A stretch of DNA of 64,000 bases. Source: Bryobacterales bacterium. GTDB taxonomy: Bacteria > Acidobacteriota > Terriglobia > Bryobacterales > UBA6623. The translations under genes were made by a program, and so were the position numbers. The notes beneath the pieces were generated by a model. That model did no database searches, had not been told where the DNA came from, and was given only the letters and a program-made list of their open reading frames with translations. Positions 9,199-17,751 of this stretch are shown one piece after another (within the stretch, counting starts at the first letter, position 1; every line of letters begins with the position of its first letter). The stretch is taken from contig JAJDTX010000027.1 in the NCBI GenBank assembly GCA_022826925.1, positions 1-64,000 of the forward strand. Direction: 5' to 3'.

Positions 9199-10182
9199 AT
9201 GGAACAGTTCCTCCGAACAACCTCACCCCGAACCGGCTACCGTAGCCTCGTCGCCACCGGCGTGGCGCTAGCCGTCAGCCTAGCCATCGCCAGCTATCCG
9301 GCATCCGCTGAGCCAGCGGGCCGCAGCCAGGGACAGCTTCTGCGGAAAGGCTACGAAAGCCAGGTCACAGCAGAGCGCCGCGAGTACTTCGTGTACCTGC
9401 CGACTGGCTATCACACCGAACCCGGCAAGCGTTGGCCGGTGATCCTGTTCCTCCACGGCGGGGGCGAGCGCGGCGACGCCATGGAGGATCTGGATAGGGT
9501 CCTCGTTCACGGCCCGGTGGCGGAGGCCTGGATCCAAGGGCGCGACCTGCCGTTCATCATGATCTCGCCGCAGATGCCGTTGTTCGACCGGCCGCGCCGT
9601 GGCGCCGGCCAGCCCGTCCCTGAGCGAATTGAGGATGGCCCTCCACCACCCCGACGGTACGGTCGTCGCCCGATGCAGCCGATGGCGCGAGTCACCGATC
9701 CCAGCATTCCGTCTTACGCAGACTCTCCATTGCGAGACAGCTGGACCAGGATGGAAGGCGAGGTGCTGGCGATGGTGGATTCCACCCTTGAAGAGTTCCG
9801 GGCCGACAAGGACCGGGTCTACTTGACCGGCCTGAGCTTCGGAGGCGCCGGAACGTGGCACCTAGCTATGGCAGACCCGAAACGCTGGGCCGCGATCGCT
9901 CCCATCTGCGGCCCTGGGGATCCGAGCCGGGTTGATCAGATCGCGAACGCCAAGACCCCAGTCTGGGTATTTCAGGGGGGTCGTGACACGGTGGTTCGTC
10001 CGGAGCGCGTTCTGGAAACCGTGACAGCCTTGGAGGCAGCCGGCCATCCCGATGTTCGCTTCACCGTCCATGAGGACTTGGGCCATAACGTCTGGACCCG
10101 CGTCTACGAGGGCTGGGACCTCTACGCATGGTTTCTCGCTCACAGGAGGCAGTCTGGAACTGATAAGGCGGAAGCGCCTTAG
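9199..10182 (+). CDS. Exported alpha/beta-hydrolase (esterase, PHB-depolymerase-like)
   Basis: A 327-residue protein with an N-terminal signal sequence (hydrophobic segment about 18-33, cleavage likely after PASA). The alpha/beta-hydrolase core includes the oxyanion-hole segment FLHGGGERGD (residues 84-93), the nucleophile elbow GLSFGG with Ser213, an aspartate in GGRDTVV, and a histidine in LGHNVW. The family contains carboxylesterases, feruloyl-type esterases and PHB-depolymerase-like enzymes; the substrate is not determinable. It converges with the PhoD gene. A short hairpin (AAGGCG/CGCCTT, 10165-10180) overlaps the stop codon, but no T-tract follows it. Confidence 0.82.
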   Translation: MEQFLRTTSPRTGYRSLVATGVALAVSLAIASYPASAEPAGRSQGQLLRKGYESQVTAERREYFVYLPTGYHTEPGKRWPVILFLHGGGERGDAMEDLDRVLVHGPVAEAWIQGRDLPFIMISPQMPLFDRPRRGAGQPVPERIEDGPPPPRRYGRRPMQPMARVTDPSIPSYADSPLRDSWTRMEGEVLAMVDSTLEEFRADKDRVYLTGLSFGGAGTWHLAMADPKRWAAIAPICGPGDPSRVDQIANAKTPVWVFQGGRDTVVRPERVLETVTALEAAGHPDVRFTVHEDLGHNVWTRVYEGWDLYAWFLAHRRQSGTDKAEAP

Positions 10183-10240
10183 CCAAGGGCTCGTCCAGCG
10201 CCTCGCGCTGGTGCTAGCCGATGTGGCGGGTCTCCGCCGC

Positions 10241-12079
10241 TCAATCTCGAGCAAGAATTGATTCGGCGTAGAGCAGCTCGCCGGTCAGCCCGTTGTAGTA
10301 CTGAAAAACAACTTGGGGCTTCGGGTAGGCCACCCAGCGCACCCTTCCCTGCCTAGTCGGACTCCGGATCACGTTATTGACCTGGACAACGCAATACACG
10401 GGCAAGCGTCTTGGGGATACTTCGTCCAAGAAATAGGTCGACCAGCGAATCTCGCATTCCCGGCCGCGCGACTCGAAGGTTCCGTTCGGAGGGCGGCCGC
10501 CCTCCGACGACACGGGGTGATTGCCGGAATTATGGGGCCCGGATGCGAACTCCCATACCGAGTCGGTGATCTTGATGGCAAAGCTGTTGTGGAGATCCCC
10601 GGTAAGCACGAAGACCGGCTTGCCGAGCGTGTCCCAGAAGTCGATCAACTCCTCCCGCTCGCGGGGAACCGCTGTCCATGCCTCGTCCTTGTTGGCACCC
10701 CCGGCTCCCGGCCCGACATGCGGAACCATGAAGTTGACCGAGGAAACAATGAAGAAGAAGTCGGCGTCGCTCTTACGCATTTCCTCTACTAGCCACCGCC
10801 TCTGCTTCTCGCCGAGCAAGGACACGCCCTCCTTCCAAGGGTCGTCCCTGTCGTGCAGCTGGCGGTGCGACCGGGTGTCGAGCATGAAGAAGTCCGCGTT
10901 GCTCACGCGTACTCGGTAATAGGACAATCGCCCAACCGAGTAGCTGACCTCCCCGCCCGTCTTCGCCACCGGACGGATTCGCAAGCGCTGCGGATCGATG
11001 ATCTCCTCGATTGCGTAGACGCCGGCACTGGGCTCTCCGCCCTCGCGGTCCAAGTGATTGATATCGTCACTGAGATAGAAGTTGACACCTGCGGTCGTCT
11101 CTCCCCAGTGCACGTGCAGGTTGGAGGCCTCCGCTAGGTCGAGCTCTGAGAAATCGGCAGCTGTGTCGGTCAGGATGTCGCTCCCGGCCTCGAGCGTCGC
11201 GCGCCCGAAATGGATCGGCTGCGTGTTGTGGACGGGGTTGCTCCAGCCGAGGTAGTCGTACCAGGCCTGCACTCCGATGTCGCGGAAGACCGCGCGGCGG
11301 CTTCGCAGGCCGACCGTACCCGCACCATTTACATCACCTAGGATTTCGTGGTCATCGAACGTGAAGAAGGAGGGGACTTCCTTGTGCCATTCGGTCATGG
11401 CCTTCCCGCGGTCGAGATAGAGCTTGTAGTTCTCCCAAACCCCGACAATCGTCGGGGCGATCTGCAACCGCCGGGGGAGTGCCTCGCGCCGTGCACCCAG
11501 GTTGGCCGCCCAGCGGTCGAGCGGATAGTCCCTGCGCTCCTCGTAGAGCCAATCCCCGTTCTGAATGGCAAAGTAGATCTTGTCCTTGAGCTGCCGGAGC
11601 ATGGTGGCGAATGTCGGCAGGTCCCGATTGGATGGCTGGCTGTTTCCGCAGGCGAACTCGAAGCTGAAGTTGAAGAGGCCTTCAGGGTTGTAGTCGGGGT
11701 CCCGCACATCGGCCGGATGCGGAAGCGTCTTGAACGAGTGAACACTCGATTGGGGCCGGCTCGTACCCGGAACGACGAGTTGGTAGAAGTACTTCGTGTC
11801 TGGCCGGAGGCCGTCGATCTGGACCCACCCCGTGTTGTCCCGCTCCAACACCGGGGAGACCACGGCAGAGAGTTGGTCGAGATTCGCTGAGGTCTGCCCG
11901 TACGCGACCTGAAATGGCTTGGAGTCAGCTGTTCTCGCCCAGACGCCAACGCCGTGGGCGCTGAGTCGGCCGAGGATAGGACCGTGCGTTATCCACAGAG
12001 TCTCCTGGCTGCTCGCAGCCACTGGCAGCAGGAGGACGAATAAAGCGAATCGGATAGCTCGGTGTTTTCGGTGCGCCAC
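10241..12079 (-). CDS. phoD: PhoD-family alkaline phosphatase/phosphodiesterase, exported
   Basis: A 612-residue protein starting with GTG at 12079 (GGGAG lies 7 bases upstream), with a cleavable signal (RFALFVLLLPVAASS). It has the Fe/Ca-dependent PhoD core: an N-terminal Ig-like domain, then QNGDWLYEE, the FDDHEI metal-ligand motif, and TGDLHNSF near the end of the metallophosphatase domain. PhoD enzymes release phosphate from phosphate esters and diesters outside the cytoplasm. The length is somewhat greater than that of typical PhoD. No Pho box was recognised upstream. Confidence 0.85.
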   Translation of the reverse strand: MAHRKHRAIRFALFVLLLPVAASSQETLWITHGPILGRLSAHGVGVWARTADSKPFQVAYGQTSANLDQLSAVVSPVLERDNTGWVQIDGLRPDTKYFYQLVVPGTSRPQSSVHSFKTLPHPADVRDPDYNPEGLFNFSFEFACGNSQPSNRDLPTFATMLRQLKDKIYFAIQNGDWLYEERRDYPLDRWAANLGARREALPRRLQIAPTIVGVWENYKLYLDRGKAMTEWHKEVPSFFTFDDHEILGDVNGAGTVGLRSRRAVFRDIGVQAWYDYLGWSNPVHNTQPIHFGRATLEAGSDILTDTAADFSELDLAEASNLHVHWGETTAGVNFYLSDDINHLDREGGEPSAGVYAIEEIIDPQRLRIRPVAKTGGEVSYSVGRLSYYRVRVSNADFFMLDTRSHRQLHDRDDPWKEGVSLLGEKQRRWLVEEMRKSDADFFFIVSSVNFMVPHVGPGAGGANKDEAWTAVPREREELIDFWDTLGKPVFVLTGDLHNSFAIKITDSVWEFASGPHNSGNHPVSSEGGRPPNGTFESRGRECEIRWSTYFLDEVSPRRLPVYCVVQVNNVIRSPTRQGRVRWVAYPKPQVVFQYYNGLTGELLYAESILARD

Positions 12080-12205
12080 GGGCTAGCTCCCGTGGCCTAG
12101 GGTACTGTCTTTTCAGTATCCGGCGGGCGATAACGGTCTCGTGACGGTCGCGAGCGGGAATGCGGGCCACGGAATATCCCCCGCCGGCGAGACTAGCGGA
12201 CTCGG

Positions 12206-13189
12206 CTAGGGTTGCGGTCGGTTGGTGAATCGCCTGCCTTTCTCAGCCGCTTCCCGGCTGCGCGTCGCTCCGATTTTCGTGCCTTCGCGAAGGCGTTCTT
12301 CAACGTTCTCGACAGTCACGACATCCAGGAAAGCAATCCCGGCCGCCTGGGTCGCTTTGAGAACGCGTTGGCGGGCCTGTTCGACTACCGGTCGATACGG
12401 CGGGTCGTGGATTTCCGGATAGCCGAGAGAGAGACCCATGTCGCCGGGGCCCCATTCTGCGTAGCCGACACCCGGCACGCTCGCCGACTCTTCGGCAGCG
12501 GCCAATGCGTACTTGTCCTCGATCTTCAGTCCGATCAGGATCTCTCCTTCCGGATTCAAGGGCCAGACATCCGCGCGGCGGATGTACTCCTGAGGCGAGA
12601 CTCCCCAGATTTGCGCCGCATTGGCTTGCCCTCCGTTCCCGCGCAGGCCCTCCTCGAGCGGCCCTTCGTCCACGCCTTGCCGGTGGTGCGGAAAGCGCGC
12701 CGCCCGCACAAACTCTCGAACGGCCGCTGGATCGCGCGCATGACAGAGAGTGATGCCGTGGACCCCGGTGGCAAGAATCTGCTGCACGACCCAGTGATTG
12801 GCGCGCACAGTAGCGGCGTCGTAGCCGCTGAATGGAACCACAACTTGAACGGCCGGAGTACGGTGCCCGCTACGAGTAGGCCCGCCTTGCACCAGCCCGG
12901 CCATGAACTCGCGTAGCTCGGTAACGTCGTAAGGACCGAACTCCATTTCGTAGATGATCAGGTCCGCCCAGGTCTGCGCCAAGCGCAGGCCTTCCTTGAA
13001 CCCGCCCTGGCTACCGCCGCGGCCCTCGGTGAAGTAGTAAATCGGCTGATCTTGGCTGAGCAACTCGATCGCCTTGTTGATTCGGGCCGGCTTCGGACCG
13101 GGGGCTTCGTCCGCAGCGAACAAGAATGCCGCGCCGGCGACAAGCGGCACCGCCCAGCTACGTCGCAAGATCAAGGTCGCTTTTCTCAT
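12206..13189 (-). CDS. HpcH/HpaI-family aldolase with an export signal
   Basis: A 327-residue protein. The N-terminus MRKATLILRRSWAVPLVAG is a signal-like segment, followed by an HpcH/HpaI (class II 2-keto-3-deoxy-sugar acid aldolase / citrate-lyase-like) barrel: VVVPFSGYD, GITLCHARD, the metal-site segment GLKIEDKYAL, and the catalytic-region GVGYAEWGPGDMGLSLG. Family members cleave 2-keto-3-deoxy acids to pyruvate plus an aldehyde and are normally cytoplasmic, so the export signal is unusual. ATG 13189 is chosen because it places the hydrophobic segment at the N-terminus; ATG 13204 upstream is also possible. It is on the same strand as phoD, with about 130 bases between them. Confidence 0.8.
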   Translation of the reverse strand: MRKATLILRRSWAVPLVAGAAFLFAADEAPGPKPARINKAIELLSQDQPIYYFTEGRGGSQGGFKEGLRLAQTWADLIIYEMEFGPYDVTELREFMAGLVQGGPTRSGHRTPAVQVVVPFSGYDAATVRANHWVVQQILATGVHGITLCHARDPAAVREFVRAARFPHHRQGVDEGPLEEGLRGNGGQANAAQIWGVSPQEYIRRADVWPLNPEGEILIGLKIEDKYALAAAEESASVPGVGYAEWGPGDMGLSLGYPEIHDPPYRPVVEQARQRVLKATQAAGIAFLDVVTVENVEERLREGTKIGATRSREAAEKGRRFTNRPQP

Positions 13190-13399
13190 CGTCCATGGCT
13201 CCATAACTTCCTAGATCACTCGCAGGAGATTATCGCCTAGAAGCCCCATGCACGCTCCTAGCTGTACCGCAATCGCGGAAGCACTGTGGTGACTTAACTG
13301 TGGCCGCTTGCTCGTTTGATGTTGCGTGGCATCAGCGATCCTCCATGAAAGTCGGAGCCTCAGGGGACGTGTTTGCCTGCCGAGCAACTGAGTACGCTC

Positions 13400-13417
13400 T
13401 TGAGTAAATTTACTCAA
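13400..13417. promoter_or_regulatory. 18-bp perfect palindrome, probable operator of a lost TA gene
   Basis: TTGAGTAAATTTACTCAA is perfectly symmetrical. It is followed two bases later by a 12-codon frame (13419-13457) reading MQITIDANIVGI, which resembles the first residues of a PIN-domain toxin and then stops. It looks like the surviving operator and start of a deleted gene. Otherwise the interval 13190-13493 has no gene. Confidence 0.5.
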
Positions 13418-13493
13418 TATGCAAATTACCATTGACGCCAACATCGTCGGCATCTGAGCGAATTAGGGGCCGACATGGGTCAGTCGGAGAGCG

Positions 13494-14612
13494 CTACCGA
13501 GTCGGTCCCACCACACGCTCTCTCTCCCCCGCCCTGTCTGGCCAAGGTAGGTTCAGCGGCTGATGACGAGGGACTTCGACGGTTGGATATTCGCGCCTGC
13601 TGCCCGGACCAAGACCCGCGTTCATCTGTTGACGATCAGGCTCGCTGATCTGTCTCTCCTGTACGCTCTCCCTTTCCTGCTCCAGCATCCTGCCGCGCTC
13701 CATCAGATAGTCACTGATGCCCTGTGCGTCACGGCTCGCCAGATAGATCTCTTGGGGGTGATCTTTCAACGTCTTCACCCAGTGCTCGACGTACGCGGCT
13801 GTCCTCGATCCGTCGTGCCCCACCTCCAACCGATCGCCGGTGATCATTGAACTGATCTCGGCCCGCAACTCCTCCCGCGAATACTCCAGCGACTTCGGGC
13901 CCTGCCGGATGCCGTCCACGAGCGACTCCCGGTTCATCCGGTCTGGATGGCCCGTCCAGTGCCCGAGCTCGTGCAAGGCCGACTGGTAGTACCCGGCAGA
14001 GTTGGGGAACTGTTCGCGGTGCGGCATCACGATCAAGTCCCTCCCCAAATCGTAGAACACGCGGTCTTGGTGGTTGTGCTCCACCGCCGCCCCGCAATTC
14101 TTGATTAGCTTCTCAACCCGTTCGTTTCGCTCCCATTGGTGCCCGGCCTTTCTCAGCGGCCTTGGCGGCAACCCAGTCGCCTGCTCTGCGTTGAACACCG
14201 TATATGTATAGGACCGCGGTCTTTCGAGCTTGGTGACTTCGTAGACCGGCTGGGCTTTGTCGTCGAGAACGGGCTTGCCGGCGTTGTCCCGGGCCAGCTG
14301 CCTCGCTTCCCACTGCCAGTAGATGATGGAGGCTCCCTTCTGGCCTCGGCGCACATGACCGCCAGCCTCTTGGATCTGCCGGTAGGTGCCCCACCGCTCG
14401 TCTTGGTAGCCGCGCATCTGTGCAACGCTGGCCAGCCAGGTCGCGTTGCCGCCGCGGTACGTCTTGCCTGTCCTGACGTTGTAGGGCTGCGCCCGCTCGC
14501 CCGGCTGCCAAGACTGCACCCAAGGCACGGTCCCGGCTTCGATCTGGGCGATTAGAACATCGGCGACGCGGCGGAAGTAGTCGTCCCGGCTCTTCGAATC
14601 AAGCGGCTTCAT
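13494..14612 (-). CDS. ardC: ArdC-like antirestriction protein (ssDNA-binding plus zincin domain)
   Basis: A 372-residue protein with an N-terminal ArdC-type ssDNA-binding domain (residues about 8-140: YFRRVADVLIAQIEAGTVPW, the NVRTGKTYRGGN segment, WGTYRQIQ) and a C-terminal metallopeptidase-like domain with HELGH at 214-218 and EELRAE near 248 as the likely third ligand. ArdC proteins are carried by conjugative elements and protect incoming DNA against host restriction. The gene overlaps the upstream small gene by 14 bases and follows trbB, so this is part of a conjugative-element remnant. Confidence 0.88.
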   Translation of the reverse strand: MKPLDSKSRDDYFRRVADVLIAQIEAGTVPWVQSWQPGERAQPYNVRTGKTYRGGNATWLASVAQMRGYQDERWGTYRQIQEAGGHVRRGQKGASIIYWQWEARQLARDNAGKPVLDDKAQPVYEVTKLERPRSYTYTVFNAEQATGLPPRPLRKAGHQWERNERVEKLIKNCGAAVEHNHQDRVFYDLGRDLIVMPHREQFPNSAGYYQSALHELGHWTGHPDRMNRESLVDGIRQGPKSLEYSREELRAEISSMITGDRLEVGHDGSRTAAYVEHWVKTLKDHPQEIYLASRDAQGISDYLMERGRMLEQERESVQERQISEPDRQQMNAGLGPGSRREYPTVEVPRHQPLNLPWPDRAGERERVVGPTR

Positions 14613-14829
14613 CGCCGCTCCCCTCGTCGCCGAACTCGAACGGATCCTCTGCTGCCCCTAGGGCCTCTTTCCAGTCGGTGCAGTCGTCTGGACAGGCGCC
14701 GCACGCGGCGGCCGTCTCGGGATCCATTTCGACGATCACTCCGGGCTTGAGCAGCAGGCCGACCTCGGCCGCAGTCTCGGCGCGGCGCAATGGCACCGCT
14801 TTGCCGCCAATTCGTTCGCTTCGCTTCAT
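14599..14829 (-). CDS. Small hypothetical protein of the conjugative remnant
   Basis: A 76-residue acidic protein overlapping both neighbours (four bases with trbB, 14 with ardC), which strongly suggests translational coupling and a real gene. It contains a CGACPDDC cluster near residue 43 that could bind a metal ion. I do not recognise a family. Confidence 0.65.
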   Translation of the reverse strand: MKRSERIGGKAVPLRRAETAAEVGLLLKPGVIVEMDPETAAACGACPDDCTDWKEALGAAEDPFEFGDEGSGDEAA

Positions 14830-15836
14830 TGCTGCTCCCCTCCTCTCAAGTCAGAACCGCCGGATACTCCATCGGTCTCGACCGGTCGGCACTCCCACTG
14901 GCGGGTGGACCAGTTGAAGCGGTCTACCCTCAGGGCCTCGACCACCTTGCGGCGGCCGTCGCGGCGCTCGAGGTGCAACACCACATCGACGACGTCGCCG
15001 ACCAGGTCCTGCACTGCCTCCCACGGCAATCCGATGCCCGCCTGCAGGACGCAGGACGTGCAGCGCTTGAGCGCGTTGGCGGCCGAACTTGCGTGCAAGG
15101 TCGAAAGCGACCCGTCATGCCCGGTATTGAGCGCCTGCAGCAGGTCCCAGGCCTCGCCGCCGCGGACCTCTCCGAGGACGATCCGGTCCGGGCGGTGGCG
15201 CAGCGCCGCCCGGACCAAGTCCCGCACCGTGACCGCCGGTGCGCCGTCTGTCTGTCGCCGTGCCTCGAACCGAACCAGATTGGGATGATCGAGCTGCAGC
15301 TCTACGGTGTCCTCAATCGTCACCACGCGCTCATCCGCGGGGATCAAGCGGGCAATCGCCGCCAGCAGCGTGGTCTTGCCGGTGCCCGTCCCGCCGCTGA
15401 CGAGGATGTTGCGCCGCTCGTCGACGGCCCGCCGCACTTCCTGCGCGACGGCTTCGGACAGGCTGGCGGAAGCGACCAGGTCGTCCAAGGCCAGCCGCCG
15501 CCGCGCGAACTTGCGGATCGTCAGCGCCGGTCCGCCAAAGCTGCAGGGCGGCAGAGCGGCGGCGATGCGCGAGCCGTCCGGAAGCCGAGCGTCCAACAGG
15601 GGGCGCTCGGCGCTGATGTCGTCGCCCTGGCTGCGGGCGATCGCCAGGGCGGCCTGCCGCACGTGCTTGGGATCGAGCGCGACCCCTTCCACACGCTCCA
15701 GCACTCCGCCGCGCTCGACAAAGACCGCTCCCGGATTCACCATGACCTCGCTGACCGAATCGTCATCGAGCAGTCCCATCACGGGCCGCAGGAACGGCGC
15801 GATCAGGCGAAAGCTCGGTTCGTTGCACAGACTCAT
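14826..15836 (-). CDS. trbB: TrbB/VirB11-type conjugal-transfer ATPase
   Basis: A 336-residue secretion ATPase of the VirB11/TrbB/CpaF superfamily. It has an N-terminal domain (residues about 10-110, with MVNPGAVFVERGG), Walker A GGTGTGKTT at 148-156, an Asp box around VVTIEDTVEL, Walker B region RIVLGEVRGGEAWD, and a STLHAS box. TrbB powers type IV secretion for conjugation and normally heads a trbBCDEJLFGI operon. Here the rest of the trb set is absent and the next genes are a small protein and ardC, so the element is a remnant or a rearranged piece. It starts at ATG 15836 behind a consensus promoter. Confidence 0.9.
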   Translation of the reverse strand: MSLCNEPSFRLIAPFLRPVMGLLDDDSVSEVMVNPGAVFVERGGVLERVEGVALDPKHVRQAALAIARSQGDDISAERPLLDARLPDGSRIAAALPPCSFGGPALTIRKFARRRLALDDLVASASLSEAVAQEVRRAVDERRNILVSGGTGTGKTTLLAAIARLIPADERVVTIEDTVELQLDHPNLVRFEARRQTDGAPAVTVRDLVRAALRHRPDRIVLGEVRGGEAWDLLQALNTGHDGSLSTLHASSAANALKRCTSCVLQAGIGLPWEAVQDLVGDVVDVVLHLERRDGRRKVVEALRVDRFNWSTRQWECRPVETDGVSGGSDLRGGEQQ

Positions 15837-15965
15837 CTGCGGACCTCCTGAACGACACGCGCAGCCACCGACAGCTGAAGCCGCGCCACAGGTCTCAACG
15901 CTCGCTCACCGCTACGCGAAGCGAGGTCTGGATGGACATCGGCACGGGTGCGCGACAGTGTGCTA

Positions 15966-15994
15966 ATTATAGCTATATATAGATTATATGTCAA
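15966..15994 (-). promoter_or_regulatory. Consensus sigma-70 promoter for the trbB operon
   Basis: Read on the minus strand, TTGACA (15994-15989) is followed by a 17-base spacer and TATAAT (15971-15966): an exact match to consensus in both boxes with optimal spacing. The spacer contains the palindrome CTATATATAG. Transcription would start near 15959, leaving a leader of about 120 bases before trbB. A promoter this strong is probably repressed by an element-encoded regulator not seen here. Confidence 0.75.
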
Positions 15995-16242
15995 GCTGTC
16001 CGAAAACACTTGCTCGAAACTTCGATAGATTGTATCTATACGACGCGGAATTACGCGGCATCAGGATCGTTTTCGTCAAGGACTACATCCAGATGAGGGG
16101 ATGCGTGCCACGGGCGATGTGCCCCGAAGCGGACACGCGAGCTGGGTCCCATTCCTTGCGACGTCGTGAATCACTGCGGATTTCCCGCAGGTGCCAAGGA
16201 TGTTGTGCAAACGGGCAACGATTCGGCTCACGGCGTGACGGT
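15995..16242. other. Non-coding interval between the trb remnant and ada
   Basis: No gene is recognised. The left part is AT-rich (16008-16046) and contrasts with the GC-rich ada side, which may mark the edge of the imported segment. No attachment-site duplication was found by eye. Confidence 0.45.
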
Positions 16243-17334
16243 TCACCGCTCGCTGAAGGCCTCGCGGTCGAGCAGGACCCGCTTGCGCTCCACCCCCCAG
16301 CGGTAACCTCCCAGGGTGCCGTCGTTCCGGACCACCCGGTGGCAGGGGATCGCGACGGCGAGCGGGTTGGAGGCGCACGCACGCGCGACTGCCCGTGCAG
16401 CCTTCGGCGAGCCGACGCGATCAGCGATCGCACGGTAGCTGGCGGTCGTACCCGCGGGGATGTCTTGAAGCGCCTGCCAGATCCGCCGCTGGAACGTCGT
16501 TCCGCGGATGTCGAGCGGCAAATCGAGACCGAGCGCGGGGAATTCGACGAAACCGACGACCCGGGCTACGAGCGATTCGAAATCCCGGTCTCCTCCGACC
16601 AACTCAGCCCGCGGAAAACGGTCCTCCAGCTCACGCGCCAATGCGGCCGGATCGTCGCCAAGCAGGATCGCGCAGACCCCTCTGGCCGTCGCCGCCACTA
16701 GGACGGAGCCCAGCGAACACTCGCCGATGGCGAACCGGATCGTCTCGCCCGCGCCGCCACGCCGGAAGGTCGCGGGGGCCATACCGAGCATCTCCGGCGA
16801 CGCCGCGTAGAACCGCCCGCTCGAGTTGAACCCGGAGTCATAGATGGCGTCGGTGACCGTCCGTGACGCCCGCAGGGCTTCACGAGCCCTGTCGGCGCGA
16901 TGGGCAGCGGCGTACGCCCGCGGTGTGCAGCCGGTGGCGGCCTTGAATACCCGATGGAAGTGGAACCGGCTCATGCCGGCCGCCTGCGCGAGTGCGTCGA
17001 GGTCCGGCAGGTCCTCCGCTGTCTCGACGAGACGGCATGCGGCCGCCACCGCCCGCGCATGTCGTTCGGCGAGGGCCGGCCCGTTAGGAAGGCAGCGCCG
17101 ACACGGCCGGAAGCCGGAGTTCTCGGCGTCCTCGGGGGATGCGTGGAAGCACACGTGTTCGCGCCGCGGCAACCGCGCCGCACAGCCCGGCCGGCAATAG
17201 ACGCCGGTCGTCCTGACGCAGTAGACAAACTCGCCAGCGGCGGCATGGTCGCGGTTCACGACCGCTGCCCAGCGTTCCTCGTCGCCGCGGAATCGGGACG
17301 CCACCGAAATCGGCGCCGCCTGTGCTTCTGGCAT
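16243..17334 (-). CDS. ada: Bifunctional Ada: AraC-type regulator and O6-methylguanine-DNA methyltransferase
   Basis: A 363-residue protein with all three Ada modules. The N-terminal Zn/methylphosphotriester domain has the cysteine set in VYCRPGCAARLP and FRPCRRC, with the context FVYCVRTTGVYC. An AraC-type HTH follows (AAGMSRFHFHRVFKAATG). The C-terminal methyltransferase domain has the acceptor cysteine in IPCHRVV and the motif GGYRWGVERK. The protein repairs alkylated DNA and, once methylated on the N-terminal cysteine, activates repair genes. ATG 17334 (MPEAQ) is preferred, giving near E. coli length; an in-frame extension upstream lacks family similarity, and ATG 17355 is the alternative. 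Confidence 0.92.
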   Translation of the reverse strand: MPEAQAAPISVASRFRGDEERWAAVVNRDHAAAGEFVYCVRTTGVYCRPGCAARLPRREHVCFHASPEDAENSGFRPCRRCLPNGPALAERHARAVAAACRLVETAEDLPDLDALAQAAGMSRFHFHRVFKAATGCTPRAYAAAHRADRAREALRASRTVTDAIYDSGFNSSGRFYAASPEMLGMAPATFRRGGAGETIRFAIGECSLGSVLVAATARGVCAILLGDDPAALARELEDRFPRAELVGGDRDFESLVARVVGFVEFPALGLDLPLDIRGTTFQRRIWQALQDIPAGTTASYRAIADRVGSPKAARAVARACASNPLAVAIPCHRVVRNDGTLGGYRWGVERKRVLLDREAFSER

Positions 17335-17751
17335 GATGTTCCTGCCTCCCGCCATCGTGTCGCCGGCAGCAGTCGTGGACTGATAGCCGCAATCGCAATC
17401 TTGGCGTGCCCCCCGTAGCCGCGCAACCCGATTCTTGCTCTCGAATTGACATCCGGAGGCGAATGCCAGCGCAGCGCCCTGATCCGACAGCTGCAAGTCC
17501 CCGATCAGCATCACCCTCCAATAGCCCGACCCAAGGCGGAGTTGACGCCACTAGCGCTCGGCCAAAGCAGCCACTGTGTTCAACGGCGTTGAGCAGCGTC
17601 GCCCCTTTGCGGGGTACGATCGCCTGTCCGCGCTGGCTCCGCGGCCTTGCCTCGATTCTGATTGACGGCAGCGATCCACGACAGGGTCTCGGCCTGCATG
17701 GAAGCCTGCTAAGCTACGCTTGGCAGCAGCGGAAGCGCCGCGGACACAGAC
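17335..17751. other. Intergenic region between divergent ada and the Uma2 gene
   Basis: No gene is supported. Divergent promoters for ada and the Uma2 gene must lie here. I did not find a consensus promoter. Confidence 0.4.

Noticed and set aside
10165-10180. Hairpin AAGGCG-GAAG-CGCCTT as a terminator
   Set aside because: Short stem, no T-tract, and it overlaps the stop codon of the esterase gene.
10313-11890. Plus-strand frames opposite phoD
   Set aside because: No family motifs; the minus strand has full PhoD motifs over the same interval.
14790-15851. 353-codon plus-strand frame opposite trbB
   Set aside because: The minus strand encodes Walker A/B motifs of TrbB; the opposite frame is an artefact of high GC.
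15988-16701. Plus-strand frame starting in the AT-rich promoter region
   Set aside because: Its first 35 residues look protein-like, but it then runs antisense through ada and has no recognisable domain.
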